Source: Tatumella morbirosei (GTDB lineage Bacteria; Pseudomonadota; Gammaproteobacteria; Enterobacterales; Enterobacteriaceae). From it: a stretch of DNA of 64,000 bases. Positions 11,184 to 19,095 of the stretch are shown in pieces. The stretch covers positions 62,001-126,000 of the forward strand of contig NZ_JPKR02000001.1 of the NCBI RefSeq assembly GCF_000757425.2. Direction: 5' to 3'. Below the pieces are notes generated by a model. The model was not told the DNA's origin and ran no database searches. It saw only the letters and a list, made by a program, of their open reading frames with translations. Position 1 is the stretch's first letter, and every line of letters starts with the position of its first letter. Both the position numbers and the translations under genes were made by a program.

Positions 11184-12410
11184 ATGTCTGTTAAACAATT
11201 CGGGACACCGGATAATGCCGGTGTCGGGGGCGCTGTCAGCCTGCGTTGGGCATTTATGCTCATTACCACGCTGTTTTTTATGTGGGGTGTGTCTTATGGC
11301 CTGTTGGATGTCCTGAATAAGCATTTTCAGGAAACACTGCACGTCACCAAAGCACAGTCGGGATTATTACAGGGTGCCTATTTTGGCGCTTATTTTTTGG
11401 TTGCCATGCCTGCCGGCTATTTTATGAGCCGTCACGGGTATAAAGCCGGTATTTTGGCCGGGTTGGCACTCTATGCCATTGGTGCTTTATTGTTTGTCCC
11501 GGCAGCCATGGTCAACAATTTCATGATGTTTTTGTTTGCGTTGTTTGTGCTGGCATGCGGGTTAGGCTGCCTGGAAACGGCGGCCAATCCTTATGCCACG
11601 GTGCTGGGTGACGCTCAGGGCGCTGAGCGACGCCTGAATCTGGCGCAATCCTTTAACGGTCTCGGCCAATTTATGGGACCGATGATCGGCGGTACGCTGT
11701 TTTTCAGCCATGCCAGCGCAGATGAGGCGCAAAGTACCGTTAAAATCACCTATGTGGTTATTGCCTGCGTGGTCATCGGCATCGCGCTGTTATTTAAACG
11801 CACGGCATTGCCGGATATTCGCGAAGCCGAAGAGGCGGGTTCAATACATTCGGGCCAAACGCTATTGCAGCATAAACATTTTGTCGGTGGTGTTATTGCG
11901 CAATTCTTTTATGTCGCCGCGCAGGTGGGGGTCGGTGCCTTCTTTATTAACTACACAACTGAACACTGGCACGGCGTTACCAATCAGAGTGCGGCATATA
12001 TGTTATCGGTGGGCATGGTGTGTTTCATGCTGGGACGATTCTTCTCTACCTGGCTGATGGGCCGCGTTTCACCTGCGTTAATTCTCGCAGCCTATGCGCT
12101 GATTAATATTGTGCTTTGTGCAGTGGTGATGCTGGGTATGGGCGATGTTTCAGTGATCGCGCTGGTGGCCATCTTCTTCTTTATGTCCACTATGTTCCCG
12201 ACAATTTTTGCCATGGGGGTGAAGAACCTGGGGCCGGCCACCAAGCAAGCCAGCTCTTTTATGATTATGGCGATTGTGGGCGGGGCTATCATGCCGTGGT
12301 TCATGGGGCGTATTTCGGATAACTCCAGCACAGCACTGGCCTATGGCCTGCCACTGGTTTGCTTTGCGGTAGTGTTATTTTATGCGCTAAGTCAGCGCAA
12401 CAGCCGGTAA
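11184..12410 (+). CDS. fucP: FucP-type L-fucose/H+ symporter
   Basis: A 408-residue, twelve-helix major facilitator of the fucose-galactose-glucose symporter group. The two acidic residues that carry protons and bind sugar in this family are in place: Asp42 (GLLDVLNKHF) and Glu131 (CLETAANPYATVLG). It is somewhat shorter than E. coli FucP. As last gene of the operon, it imports L-fucose across the inner membrane to feed the non-phosphorylating route. L-fucose is the likely substrate from context; the family also carries related sugars. Confidence 0.85.
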   Translation: MSVKQFGTPDNAGVGGAVSLRWAFMLITTLFFMWGVSYGLLDVLNKHFQETLHVTKAQSGLLQGAYFGAYFLVAMPAGYFMSRHGYKAGILAGLALYAIGALLFVPAAMVNNFMMFLFALFVLACGLGCLETAANPYATVLGDAQGAERRLNLAQSFNGLGQFMGPMIGGTLFFSHASADEAQSTVKITYVVIACVVIGIALLFKRTALPDIREAEEAGSIHSGQTLLQHKHFVGGVIAQFFYVAAQVGVGAFFINYTTEHWHGVTNQSAAYMLSVGMVCFMLGRFFSTWLMGRVSPALILAAYALINIVLCAVVMLGMGDVSVIALVAIFFFMSTMFPTIFAMGVKNLGPATKQASSFMIMAIVGGAIMPWFMGRISDNSSTALAYGLPLVCFAVVLFYALSQRNSR

Positions 12411-12679
12411 CCTTCTCCTTTTCCTCTCCTGGTTTGCGTTGCCTGAGAAATCCCTTGGGCAACTGCTTACTAAACGTGCAGCTTTCCTTTCAGCCGTGAC
12501 TCATACAGCGGCCATCTGTCCGGTGAAGGATGTCTGCCGCGAGGCCGCCATTTCATAAGCCAGCTATTACAACCGGAAACCTCAAATAGTGTCCGGGACT
12601 CATACAGGTATAATTACACCAGCACTAAACATGGCTCCTAAAAACAGAAAAATAATCAGCACTAAAGCCGGACAAATTC

Positions 12680-13105
12680 TTAGAACGGTGAGGCAGTGAT
12701 ATATATGGGAATGTAGTATATCGAACCGCGTATAATATAAGTCGCAGGGCTTCGAAAGGTATAAATATTGCCCTTTACTGATAAATAAATCGCATCATTT
12801 TCAACTTTATCTAATGCGTCATTATCTGCGGTTATCATAAAAGGCGATAAATCGTCATCCAGACTCGCCATAAACTTTTTATCATCTTTAGATGAATCAT
12901 ACAGATAGAAACGATATGAAAAATCCGTGGTGGCTCCTGCATTTGCTTCTGTTATATACAGATTGACCAGTTTGTTAACCTTCACTTTCCTGATAATTTC
13001 CTGTCCTAGCGGTGAAAAGTTCAATGTCTTGTAAACCACAAAAGCAATTGCTGCCAGCAAGATGAAGAGTAAATAGCGCTTCTTAAAAGCCGGAGCGTTT
13101 TGCAT
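12680..13105 (-). CDS. Membrane-anchored protein, probable immunity protein of a lost Hcp-toxin
   Basis: A 141-residue protein with one N-terminal membrane segment (residues 11-27, LLFILLAAIAFVVYKTL after basic residues) and a periplasmic domain with no recognised motif. Its start overlaps by 23 bases the last codons of a toxin-like reading frame ending at 13083. That is the usual arrangement of an effector and its immunity gene. The upstream effector gene has collapsed to an Hcp N-terminus plus a tail (13083-13303), so this would now be an orphan immunity gene guarding the periplasm. Function is inferred from arrangement, not sequence family. Confidence 0.6.
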   Translation of the reverse strand: MQNAPAFKKRYLLFILLAAIAFVVYKTLNFSPLGQEIIRKVKVNKLVNLYITEANAGATTDFSYRFYLYDSSKDDKKFMASLDDDLSPFMITADNDALDKVENDAIYLSVKGNIYTFRSPATYIIRGSIYYIPIYITASPF

Positions 13106-13303
13106 AGTCTATACCCGTCTTAATCCAAAATTGATCGTCCGGATCATCTCCATAGGGAGCGGAACCATACCGTCGGTAGGTAGGCTCAGATTATGAGAAA
13201 ACCCTGTGACCTCGATACTTCCCTCATGGTCATCAACATCAACAGAACCTTTAATATCAGCGCCACCATCATCGTTAAGCCATAAGTAAGCCGGAATAGC
13301 CAT
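13083..13303 (-). pseudogene. Collapsed Hcp-toxin (type VI secretion) gene
   Basis: The frame starting at 13303 opens with the Hcp N-terminus (MAIPAYLWLNDDGGADIKGS, then GSIEV and SLPTDG), about 45 residues of the normal ~160. It then loses similarity and stops at 13109. In the neighbouring frame the same DNA encodes YGSAPYGDDPDDQFWIKTG ending IDYAKRSGF and a stop at 13083, which looks like the tail of a C-terminal toxin domain. The simplest reading is an Hcp with an extended toxin that lost its middle by deletion, with a frame change at the junction. No other Hcp, VgrG or structural type VI gene is in the window. Confidence 0.7.
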
Positions 13304-13456
13304 TTTTCCTTTCCCTGTTTATTGTGACTAACGTCCATAAGATAATTGTACTTAACCGGTAATAATGAGTAAATAATCAGAGCAGGGAGGTTATTTTCGT
13401 TAAATCAAACCACAGCACGAATTTCTGAAAAATATTGCATCTTATGGTGGGGAAGA
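13304..13456. promoter_or_regulatory. Spacer upstream of the Hcp remnant
   Basis: An AT-rich spacer between the leftward Hcp remnant and the rightward DUF943 fragment. It presumably held the promoter and ribosome-binding site of the Hcp gene. No clear promoter boxes can be assigned. Confidence 0.25.
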
Positions 13457-13711
13457 GTGCCGTTATCAGTTCACATTACATTAAATGTTTATTATGGTAC
13501 TACAGTTTTCTGGTTGTTTGGTGAGGGTTATAAAGAAGAAGGAGACAGTGACAGGCTCTGTTTTGACGATATGCCCGCTCCGGTAAATTGTATTGAAAAG
13601 AATGCTATTTTTTCGGTATATAATAGTGAGGTTTTCGGAACTCTATTTATCGTAGACGGTGGTGAATACCGTTTAAAGAATGGCAGAATAATAAAAGTGA
13701 CCAGTGAATGA
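13457..13711 (+). pseudogene. DUF943 fragment (C-terminal half)
   Basis: From about residue 17 the 84-codon frame matches the second half of the intact DUF943 proteins further right (FWLFGEGYKEEG, then LCFDDMPAPVNCIEKNA, then a final EYRLKNGRIIKV). The membrane anchor and the PVEIVAVH region are missing, and the first residues do not match, so the N-terminal half has been replaced by unrelated DNA. It is therefore a relic of a DUF943 gene. Its 3' end lies in a direct repeat copied again at 14638. Confidence 0.7.
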
Positions 13712-13806
13712 GTTTGGTTGACTGTCAGTCAAAGATCACAGAAACCAGATTACTTTCGATGGTGCAGTAACAGCATATCGTCTTACCATCAGCTAATCCT
13801 GCACAA
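13617..13806 (+). repeat. Direct repeat, left copy (DUF943 3' end plus flank)
   Basis: About 190 bases, beginning at TATAATAG and covering the last ~30 codons of the DUF943 fragment and the following 95 bases, recur at 14638-14827 with around 10-15 percent differences. The copies are 1021 bases apart in the same orientation. Confidence 0.8.
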
Positions 13807-13882
13807 TCCCATCACTGACCACTGGACTGTATAAAAACCAGGCTATAGCATGGGCTGTCAGAGTTTATAGGGAGATAAACGA

Positions 13883-14074
13883 ATGAGCACCAGAACAGAG
13901 ATAAAGGACGGGGCATTATTTGACTTACTTGACAGAGGAATTGTCTATACAGAGGTTTTGGGCTGGATTGATATGGGGCATGCCCGTGGTAATGACGTGG
14001 CAGCACTTAAACGCCGGTTCGATGAGGGGGAGAGTAGCGGTAAGCCATCTTCGGTCACTGGGACGAAGTCATGA
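13883..14074 (+). CDS. Small protein of unknown function, possibly a truncated effector
   Basis: A 63-residue soluble protein with LLDRGIVYTEVLGWIDMGH in its middle and a polar tail ending SVTGTKS. It has a good ribosome-binding site (GGGAG about ten bases before the ATG) and overlaps the next gene by 4 nt. The abrupt polar end and the coupling to a membrane-anchored partner suggest the N-terminal stub of a longer effector, but I do not recognise the family. The pair lies between two copies of a ~190-bp direct repeat. Confidence 0.5.
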   Translation: MSTRTEIKDGALFDLLDRGIVYTEVLGWIDMGHARGNDVAALKRRFDEGESSGKPSSVTGTKS

Positions 14075-14505
14075 CGATCCTGCTAAAAGGTGTAAAGTGG
14101 TGCGTATTACTGGCGGTCACCTCGTTTATTCTCGTTGGGCTGTTTGTCTGGATGCTCGCCTCTGGCTCGGATAAAACAGTGGTCTATAAACAAGATAATT
14201 TCCTCAGTTACCACATCCTCACTGACAGTGAGATACAAAATGCCCCGCGAATCACGGAAAATTTCTATTTCGAATCGCACCCGGGGGATGGTTATGCGCC
14301 TTCAAATAGTATTATTTTCGCGGGTGCCTCCGGGACAGCATCGTTGCGCTGTTACCTTGAAACGCTGGGGTACACCAGGCAACAGCGTAACTTAGGAGGA
14401 AGAGAAATATGGTCAAAACCCGATCAGTTAAACAGTAACCTTTTTTATATATACTTTAATGCCGTTACAGGTGAAGCTGAGCTGACAAAAGTCCTGAATA
14501 ACTAA
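14071..14505 (+). CDS. Membrane-anchored hypothetical protein, possible immunity protein
   Basis: A 144-residue protein with a single N-terminal membrane helix (residues about 9-31, VKWCVLLAVTSFILVGLFVW) and a periplasmic domain with two candidate features: SIIFAGASGTASLRCYLETL and a C-terminal NLFYIYFNAVTGEAELTKV strand pair. Size, topology and ATGA coupling to the preceding small gene match effector/immunity pairs acting in the periplasm. The domain family is not recognised. Confidence 0.55.
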   Translation: MTILLKGVKWCVLLAVTSFILVGLFVWMLASGSDKTVVYKQDNFLSYHILTDSEIQNAPRITENFYFESHPGDGYAPSNSIIFAGASGTASLRCYLETLGYTRQQRNLGGREIWSKPDQLNSNLFYIYFNAVTGEAELTKVLNN

Positions 14506-15127
14506 TATTCTGAAGAGCCGTATCTTCCGGTTATGTAAATTATTAATTAATAATATTGATGGCAAAAAACTTATGACAGGTGATAAAAGAGGCATAGTTA
14601 AATTAATCTCTGATCAGAAGTTACGGAATGATTTCTTGTATATAATAGTGCCATTTTGGGAACTCTGTTTATCGTAGATGGTGGTGAATACCGTTTAAAA
14701 AATGGCAGAATAATAAAAATGACCAGTGAATGAGTTAGGTTGACCAGAAGTCAAAGATCACAGAAATCAGCTTGCTTTCGATGGTGCAGTAACAGCATAT
14801 CGTCTTAACATCAGCTAATCCTGCTCAACCCTGATAAATACCTTAATCGTAGCCCTGATTGTAGTAATCCGGAAACAGGAAATAATAAGCAAACTCCGGA
14901 GCACCGATGTCGATATTTCCTGCACTTTAAGTTCTTTTTCCGTAGTTTTCTGTTATGGTTTATCTGTTAAATCATGGCCGGATTAACTTAGGATTATTAC
15001 TTACCCACTAAAAGTAATGCTAAGAATGTGACAGTCGTTTTCTCCATGCTATTTACACCCTGTCATTTTCTGGCGTATGATTTCCTGCGAGGAAGTTACC
15101 GGATAAATATACAAGGAATGTATAATT
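14506..15127. other. Intergenic region holding the second direct-repeat copy
   Basis: No intact gene is seen. It holds the right repeat copy (14638-14827), including a DUF943 C-terminal stub without a start. The stretch 14830-15127 is AT-rich and should contain the promoter of the DUF3289 gene, with GGAATG just before its ATG. Confidence 0.5.
14638..14827 (+). repeat. Direct repeat, right copy (DUF943 3' end plus flank)
   Basis: This is the second copy of the ~190-bp repeat at 13617-13806. Its coding part again reads as the C-terminus of DUF943 (TLFIVDGGEYRLKNGRIIK-like), but it is joined to unrelated upstream DNA. Copies differ at scattered positions, so the duplication is not recent. Confidence 0.8.
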
Positions 15128-15970
15128 ATGGCCACATTACAGTTTCCCTGTACGCTGTTCGAAACCCAAAAGAGAATGAATGATTACAGCGCCCGCGATA
15201 TGCGCTACGGTGATTTATCTGAATCTCAGTTAAAAGCGAATTTTCATCTCACCAATGTTTCGGCCAGAGTCAACCCTTATTCTCTGACAAAAATAACCCC
15301 ATTTTCCCGGCCGCAGTCGATGTTTCATGGTTCACATGCGGAAGGGGAAAAGATTACCCGTCAGCAATGCACCCAAATCCTGTTCGATGAATTCAGGGAT
15401 TTATCACGTGTATTCTCGGTATATGGCCCTTACAGGCACCTGATCGAGAAGATGATCACTCATATGCAATATGGTAATGGCCAGCCATTTAGAAATATAA
15501 GTCTGGACAGAGCGTTGTATGAACAAATCCTTAATGACATAACAGAAGAAAGTACATTACTGCGCATTAAAGAGGTAATTAATAAAAACATAGACTGGAG
15601 GAGTGGAACTTATCGGGTTGAAAATAAATGGGAATTAATTAAAGCAATATCTGATGGCAAACTTCCAAAATTCGACCGACTCCGGGATAACCTTAACGGG
15701 ATGGGGATTACGGTTCATGATACCTGGGCTACCCATATCACCCTGAAATCGCTGCATATAAGTAACGAACGTTATCGGGCTGTAGTGCATTACAAAGTGC
15801 AGGATCATTTTGGCCTGGATAACGATGATATTCTGAAAGCAAAATTCAGCCAGTTCAATTTCTTCCGGATATGGTTTGTACTCCAGCGATATAATCAGTT
15901 TGGATTTAAGCCATATATGACCAATATGGAAGCTACGGTAGAAATTACTGGAGGCCGGAATGAACATTAA
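15128..15970 (+). CDS. DUF3289 (YPO3983-like) protein, putative effector
   Basis: A 280-residue soluble protein of the DUF3289 group. Hallmarks shared with the second copy at 41842 are QSMFHG (residues 63-68), FDEFRDLS (86-93), a THMQYGNG motif (111-118) and VHDTWAT (196-202). The conserved, closely spaced His, Asp and Glu residues make an enzymatic role plausible. It has no signal peptide or membrane segment. It overlaps the following DUF943 gene by 11 bases, and the same pair recurs at 41.8-43.1 kb, so the two act together. An effector/immunity relation with DUF943 as membrane-bound immunity is my inference; no activity is known to me. Confidence 0.75.
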   Translation: MATLQFPCTLFETQKRMNDYSARDMRYGDLSESQLKANFHLTNVSARVNPYSLTKITPFSRPQSMFHGSHAEGEKITRQQCTQILFDEFRDLSRVFSVYGPYRHLIEKMITHMQYGNGQPFRNISLDRALYEQILNDITEESTLLRIKEVINKNIDWRSGTYRVENKWELIKAISDGKLPKFDRLRDNLNGMGITVHDTWATHITLKSLHISNERYRAVVHYKVQDHFGLDNDDILKAKFSQFNFFRIWFVLQRYNQFGFKPYMTNMEATVEITGGRNEH

Positions 15971-16421
15971 TATGAAAAATAATCTGCGTATTCTCTGTAT
16001 CATTGGAGGTGTTCTTTCAGGATTCTTTTTGTGGTTTATATACCGCCCGGTAGAAATTATTGCAGTTCATGGCGATGGAAACTACAGTTATGTTTTAGTG
16101 AAAGGTTTTCCCATAACAGACAGAGGAAAGATTTCCTGGTGGTTGAAAAATAAAGATTTAATTGGAAAACGTTATGACATTCCAAAGCCAGCTGGTTATG
16201 GAAGTTATAATGTTACTTTTTGGGATTTTGGTGATGGGTATAAAGAAGATAAATACGATATGCTCTGCTTCGATGATATGCCCACGAAAATTAACTGCAT
16301 CGATAAAACCCCACTGTTTACTGTTAAACGATTTGGCTATGAATCAGAAATATTTATTACCTATGAGGGGCGCTATAAATTGTCGGATGCAGGTAAGATC
16401 ATAAAAGTCCGTCGTGAATAG
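15960..16421 (+). CDS. DUF943 protein, partner of the DUF3289 gene
   Basis: A 153-residue protein with one N-terminal membrane helix (residues about 8-27), then the family pattern RPVEIIAVH, LVKGFPITDRGKISWW and a Cys pair (LCFDDMPTKINCID). The bulk should face the periplasm. GGAGG at 15950-15954 lies within the end of the DUF3289 gene, five bases before the ATG, so the two are translationally coupled. It is the most divergent of the four DUF943 genes here and the only one physically attached to an intact DUF3289 gene, so it is the likeliest cognate partner. Confidence 0.78.
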   Translation: MNINMKNNLRILCIIGGVLSGFFLWFIYRPVEIIAVHGDGNYSYVLVKGFPITDRGKISWWLKNKDLIGKRYDIPKPAGYGSYNVTFWDFGDGYKEDKYDMLCFDDMPTKINCIDKTPLFTVKRFGYESEIFITYEGRYKLSDAGKIIKVRRE

Positions 16422-16527
16422 GTTCATTTACGCTAGTTTTTACCGTATCCGGCTTGTATTGCAGCGGTGCAATATACTGCCCTTTATACCAATATGGAAA
16501 CCACCATTGAAATTACAGGGAACCGTA
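16422..16527 (+). pseudogene. Scar of a DUF3289 3' end
   Basis: Between the first and second DUF943 genes the DNA encodes, with one frame change, FYRIRLVLQRCN followed by METTIEITGNRND. This matches the last ~35 codons of the intact DUF3289 gene (FFRIWFVLQRYN, then MEATVEITGGRNE). A short frame starting at 16414 runs through it into the DUF943 frame, but it is a by-product of this scar and not the real start of the DUF943 gene. Confidence 0.7.
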
Positions 16528-16995
16528 ATGACAGGAAAAATTAAAAAATTCTTCATTGTGCTGCTACTGGCCGGGGCGGTGATTTCAGGTTATTGCCTGT
16601 GGCTGTCACTGCGCCCGGTGGAGATTGTTGCTGTTCATCACCGGGGAAATGGGTTTAGTGCGGTGTTAGTCAAAAGTTTTCCGTTGACCGACACAGGAAA
16701 AATTCACTGGTGGCTGAAGAATCAGGCTATGTTAAAAGAGAAATACAATATACCTAATTATCCTGAGGACGGTTATTTTACCGTGACTTTCTGGCGGTTT
16801 GGTGAGGGCTACAAAGAAGAGGGTAAATATGACAGGTTATGCTTTAATGATATGTTACCCCCGATAAACTGTATTGAAAAAGATGCTGTATTTTCTGTCT
16901 GGAATAACCGACATCGGGATACTATCTTTGCAACCTATGATGGGCGCTATCGGTTAAAGGAAAACGGAAATATCGTTAAATTTACCTATCAGTAG
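16528..16995 (+). CDS. DUF943 protein, array copy 2
   Basis: A 155-residue membrane-anchored protein: basic N-terminus, helix at residues 8-24, RPVEIVAVHHRGNG, FPLTDTGKIHWWLKN, then LCFNDMLPPINCIEKDA and a C-terminal YDGRYRLKENGNIVKF. The start at 16528 follows AGGGA seven bases upstream and matches the starts of the two following copies; the longer frame from 16414 is a scar. It differs from the next two copies mainly around residues 83-96 and 125-141. It is a probable orphan immunity-type gene. Confidence 0.8.
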   Translation: MTGKIKKFFIVLLLAGAVISGYCLWLSLRPVEIVAVHHRGNGFSAVLVKSFPLTDTGKIHWWLKNQAMLKEKYNIPNYPEDGYFTVTFWRFGEGYKEEGKYDRLCFNDMLPPINCIEKDAVFSVWNNRHRDTIFATYDGRYRLKENGNIVKFTYQ

Positions 16996-17217
16996 CCGGC
17001 TCATAAACAGAATATAACCAGGTGAAGAACTGTTCTGATTTAAAGAGAGTGCAAAATTTTTACTGCACCAAAAACAGCTGGGGATATGGAATGATGTATT
17101 AATCCGGGGCGGGCTTAAAAACCCGGTTTAGGATCTAAGATACGGATACTGGCAGACCTGCTTTCAGATTATTTATGACCAGTATGGAAACCACCATTGA
17201 AATTACAGGGAACCGTA

Positions 17218-17685
17218 ATGACAGGAAAAATTAAAAAATTCTTGATTGTGCTGCTACTGGCCGGGGCGGGGATTTCAGGTTATTGCCTGTGGCTGTCACT
17301 GCGCCCGGTGGAGATTGTTGCTGTTCATCACCGGGGAAATGGGTTTAGTGCGGTGTTAGTCAAAAGTTTTCCGTTGACCGACACAGGAAAAATCCACTGG
17401 TGGCTAAAAAATCAGGCTATGTTAAAAGAGAAATACAATACGCCAAATTATTCTCAGGATGCTTCTTTTCACGTGACTTTCTGGTTGTTTGGTGATGGCT
17501 ACAAAGAAGAGGGTAAATATGACAGGTTATGCTTTAATGATATGCTACCGCCGATAAACTGTATTGATAAAGATGCTGTTTTTTCTGTCAATAATAGCAG
17601 GAATCTGGGGATGACCTTTGAAACTTATGATGGGCGCTATCGGTTAAAGGAAAACGGGGATATCGTTAAATTTACCTATCAGTAG
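17218..17685 (+). CDS. DUF943 protein, array copy 3
   Basis: This is almost identical to the preceding copy over the first 78 residues and then differs in two patches: SQDASFHVTFWLFGD in place of PEDGYFTVTFWRFGE, and NNSRNLGMTFETYDGR near the end. Topology and Cys pair are kept, so the protein should fold and sit in the membrane as the others do. It is preceded by a DUF3289 tail scar (ATGACCAGTATGGAAACC). Confidence 0.8.
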   Translation: MTGKIKKFLIVLLLAGAGISGYCLWLSLRPVEIVAVHHRGNGFSAVLVKSFPLTDTGKIHWWLKNQAMLKEKYNTPNYSQDASFHVTFWLFGDGYKEEGKYDRLCFNDMLPPINCIDKDAVFSVNNSRNLGMTFETYDGRYRLKENGDIVKFTYQ

Positions 17686-17907
17686 CCGGCTCATAAATAG
17701 TACATAACCAGGTTCAGAACTGTTCTGATTTAAAGAGAGTCAAAATATATATTGTACCAACAGCAGCAGGGGATAAGGAATACTGTATTAATCCAGGGTG
17801 GGCCTAAAAACCCGGTTTAGCGTCTAAGATACGGATGCCGGCAGACCTGGTTTTCAGATTCTTTATGACCAGTATGGAAACCACCATTGAAATTAAAGGG
17901 AACCGTA

Positions 17908-18375
17908 ATGACAGGAAAAATTAAAAATATCTTCATTGTGCTTCTATTGGCCGGGGCGGTGATTTCAGGTTATTGCCTGTGGCTGTCACTACGCCCGGTG
18001 GAGATTGTTGCTGTTCATCACCGGGGAAATGGGTTTAGTGCGGTGTTAGTCAAAAGTTTTCCGTTGACCGATACAGGAAAAATCCACTGGTGGCTAAAAA
18101 ATCGGGCTATGTTAAAAGAGAAATACAATATACCTAATTATACCGAGGACGGTTATTTTACTGTGACTTTCTGGCGGTTTGGTGAGGGCTACAAAGAAGA
18201 AGGTAAATATGAACGGTTATGCTTTAATGATATGTTACCGCCGATAAACTGTATTGATAAAGATGCTGTGTTTACTGTCAGAAATAACCGGCATCGGGAT
18301 ACTATCTTTGCAACCTATGATGGGCACTATCGGTTAAAGGATAACGGAAATATCGTTAAATTCACCTATCAGTAG
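17908..18375 (+). CDS. DUF943 protein, array copy 4
   Basis: This is very similar to copy 2, including the variable patches (TEDGYFTVTFWRFGE and RNNRHRDTIFATYDGH). Copies 2 and 4 therefore share one specificity-like type and copy 3 another. Downstream the repeat ends about 25 bases past the stop. No effector gene follows. Confidence 0.8.
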   Translation: MTGKIKNIFIVLLLAGAVISGYCLWLSLRPVEIVAVHHRGNGFSAVLVKSFPLTDTGKIHWWLKNRAMLKEKYNIPNYTEDGYFTVTFWRFGEGYKEEGKYERLCFNDMLPPINCIDKDAVFTVRNNRHRDTIFATYDGHYRLKDNGNIVKFTYQ

Positions 18376-18590
18376 CCGGCTCATAAACAGAATATTGTAG
18401 ATACTGAACAGGTAGCTAAAAATCTTCTGCCAGATAACTCCGGTCATTGCGGGAATACTATGTTCCCTCAGAACTTCATTTTTCAGGATCATTTCTGCCG
18501 GCCTCAGCTTCAGCGACTGCCAGTGTTCAGGTATCAGTTGCTGATACGCATGTTGTCAGAAAGGCTCATCTGTTAAGGGTCAGATTCCAG

Positions 18591-18794
18591 TCACTTGCGC
18601 AAGTGGTGGTCTTTAATGGTCGGAAAATCAGGCGGCATCGAACGGTAGGCGGTTTCGCCAGGACACAGGCAGCCAGAGATAATATCACCGTGGTTAATCA
18701 TCAGGTCAGCGCCCTGAGCGGCAATATCCTTTAGCATTGCATCCAGCGAGACTATATTGTTGTGAATATCAGAAATAACGGCCAGCCTCGTCAT
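18591..18794 (-). pseudogene. Truncated metallophosphoesterase
   Basis: The frame starts MTRLAVISDIHNNIVSLDAM with the calcineurin-type metal motif D-x-H, then GD in MINHGDIISG. It ends after about 67 residues with unrelated codons (SMPPDFPTIKDHH). Intact family members are several times longer and need further His/Asp motifs absent here. It is a 5' fragment, probably cut off when the neighbouring array or defence gene was inserted. Confidence 0.65.
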
Positions 18795-19095
18795 TAATTC
18801 CTCTTCGGTTATCATTTTGGCGTGAGCCGGTAGTCACCGGTTTCAGGTGCGGAGTCAATCCCCGGCTGGCCGTTTGCTACGGGGGAGATTATCCACTCTG
18901 CACTGCTGATAACAGTGCTACCCAACGGAATCCCCGTTAGTGAGCCGCGGGAATCTACCGGCCGATAAATGATTCGCCGCGCGATCTCCGAAGGAGATTA
19001 GTGTAAATAAATTGTTGCGTTCGGCCCCATGGCATGGACAATAGTTAGCCATAACTTGTATTTATACCAATAAAATCAACAGATTTATAAAAGAT
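18795..19095. other. Intergenic region upstream of the helicase-nuclease gene
   Basis: No gene is present. A perfect short hairpin (ATCTCC-GAA-GGAGAT, 18984-18998) lies about 100 bases before the ATG. The last 60 bases are AT-rich and could hold the promoter. The ATG at 19096 has only a weak ribosome-binding site. Confidence 0.35.

Larger units (their letters stand above)
16496..18375 (+). repeat. Tandem 690-bp repeat carrying three DUF943 genes
   Basis: The sequence TGGAAACCACCATTGAAATT begins units at about 16494, 17184 and 17874, exactly 690 bases apart. The ATGs (16528, 17218, 17908) and stops keep the same spacing. Each unit holds a DUF3289 tail scar of about 17 codons, a 155-codon DUF943 gene and a 222-base spacer. 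The spacers at 16996 and 17686 are clearly homologous, including a GGGxTTAAAAACCC hairpin-like sequence. The third unit breaks about 25 bases after its gene. Confidence 0.92.

Noticed and set aside
15635-16003. 122-codon minus-strand frame
   Set aside because: It is antisense to the well-supported DUF3289/DUF943 overlap and has no ribosome-binding site.
16414-16527. 38-codon N-terminal extension of the second DUF943 gene
   Set aside because: It is the out-of-frame remnant of a DUF3289 3' end; the other array copies start at the position equivalent to 16528.
16996-17217. Possible CRISPR-like periodicity in the 16.5-18.4 kb repeats
   Set aside because: The period is 690 bases and contains a protein gene; repeats are gene duplications, not short spaced repeats.
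18447-18734. 95-codon plus-strand frame
   Set aside because: It is antisense to the metallophosphoesterase fragment and has no recognisable family.
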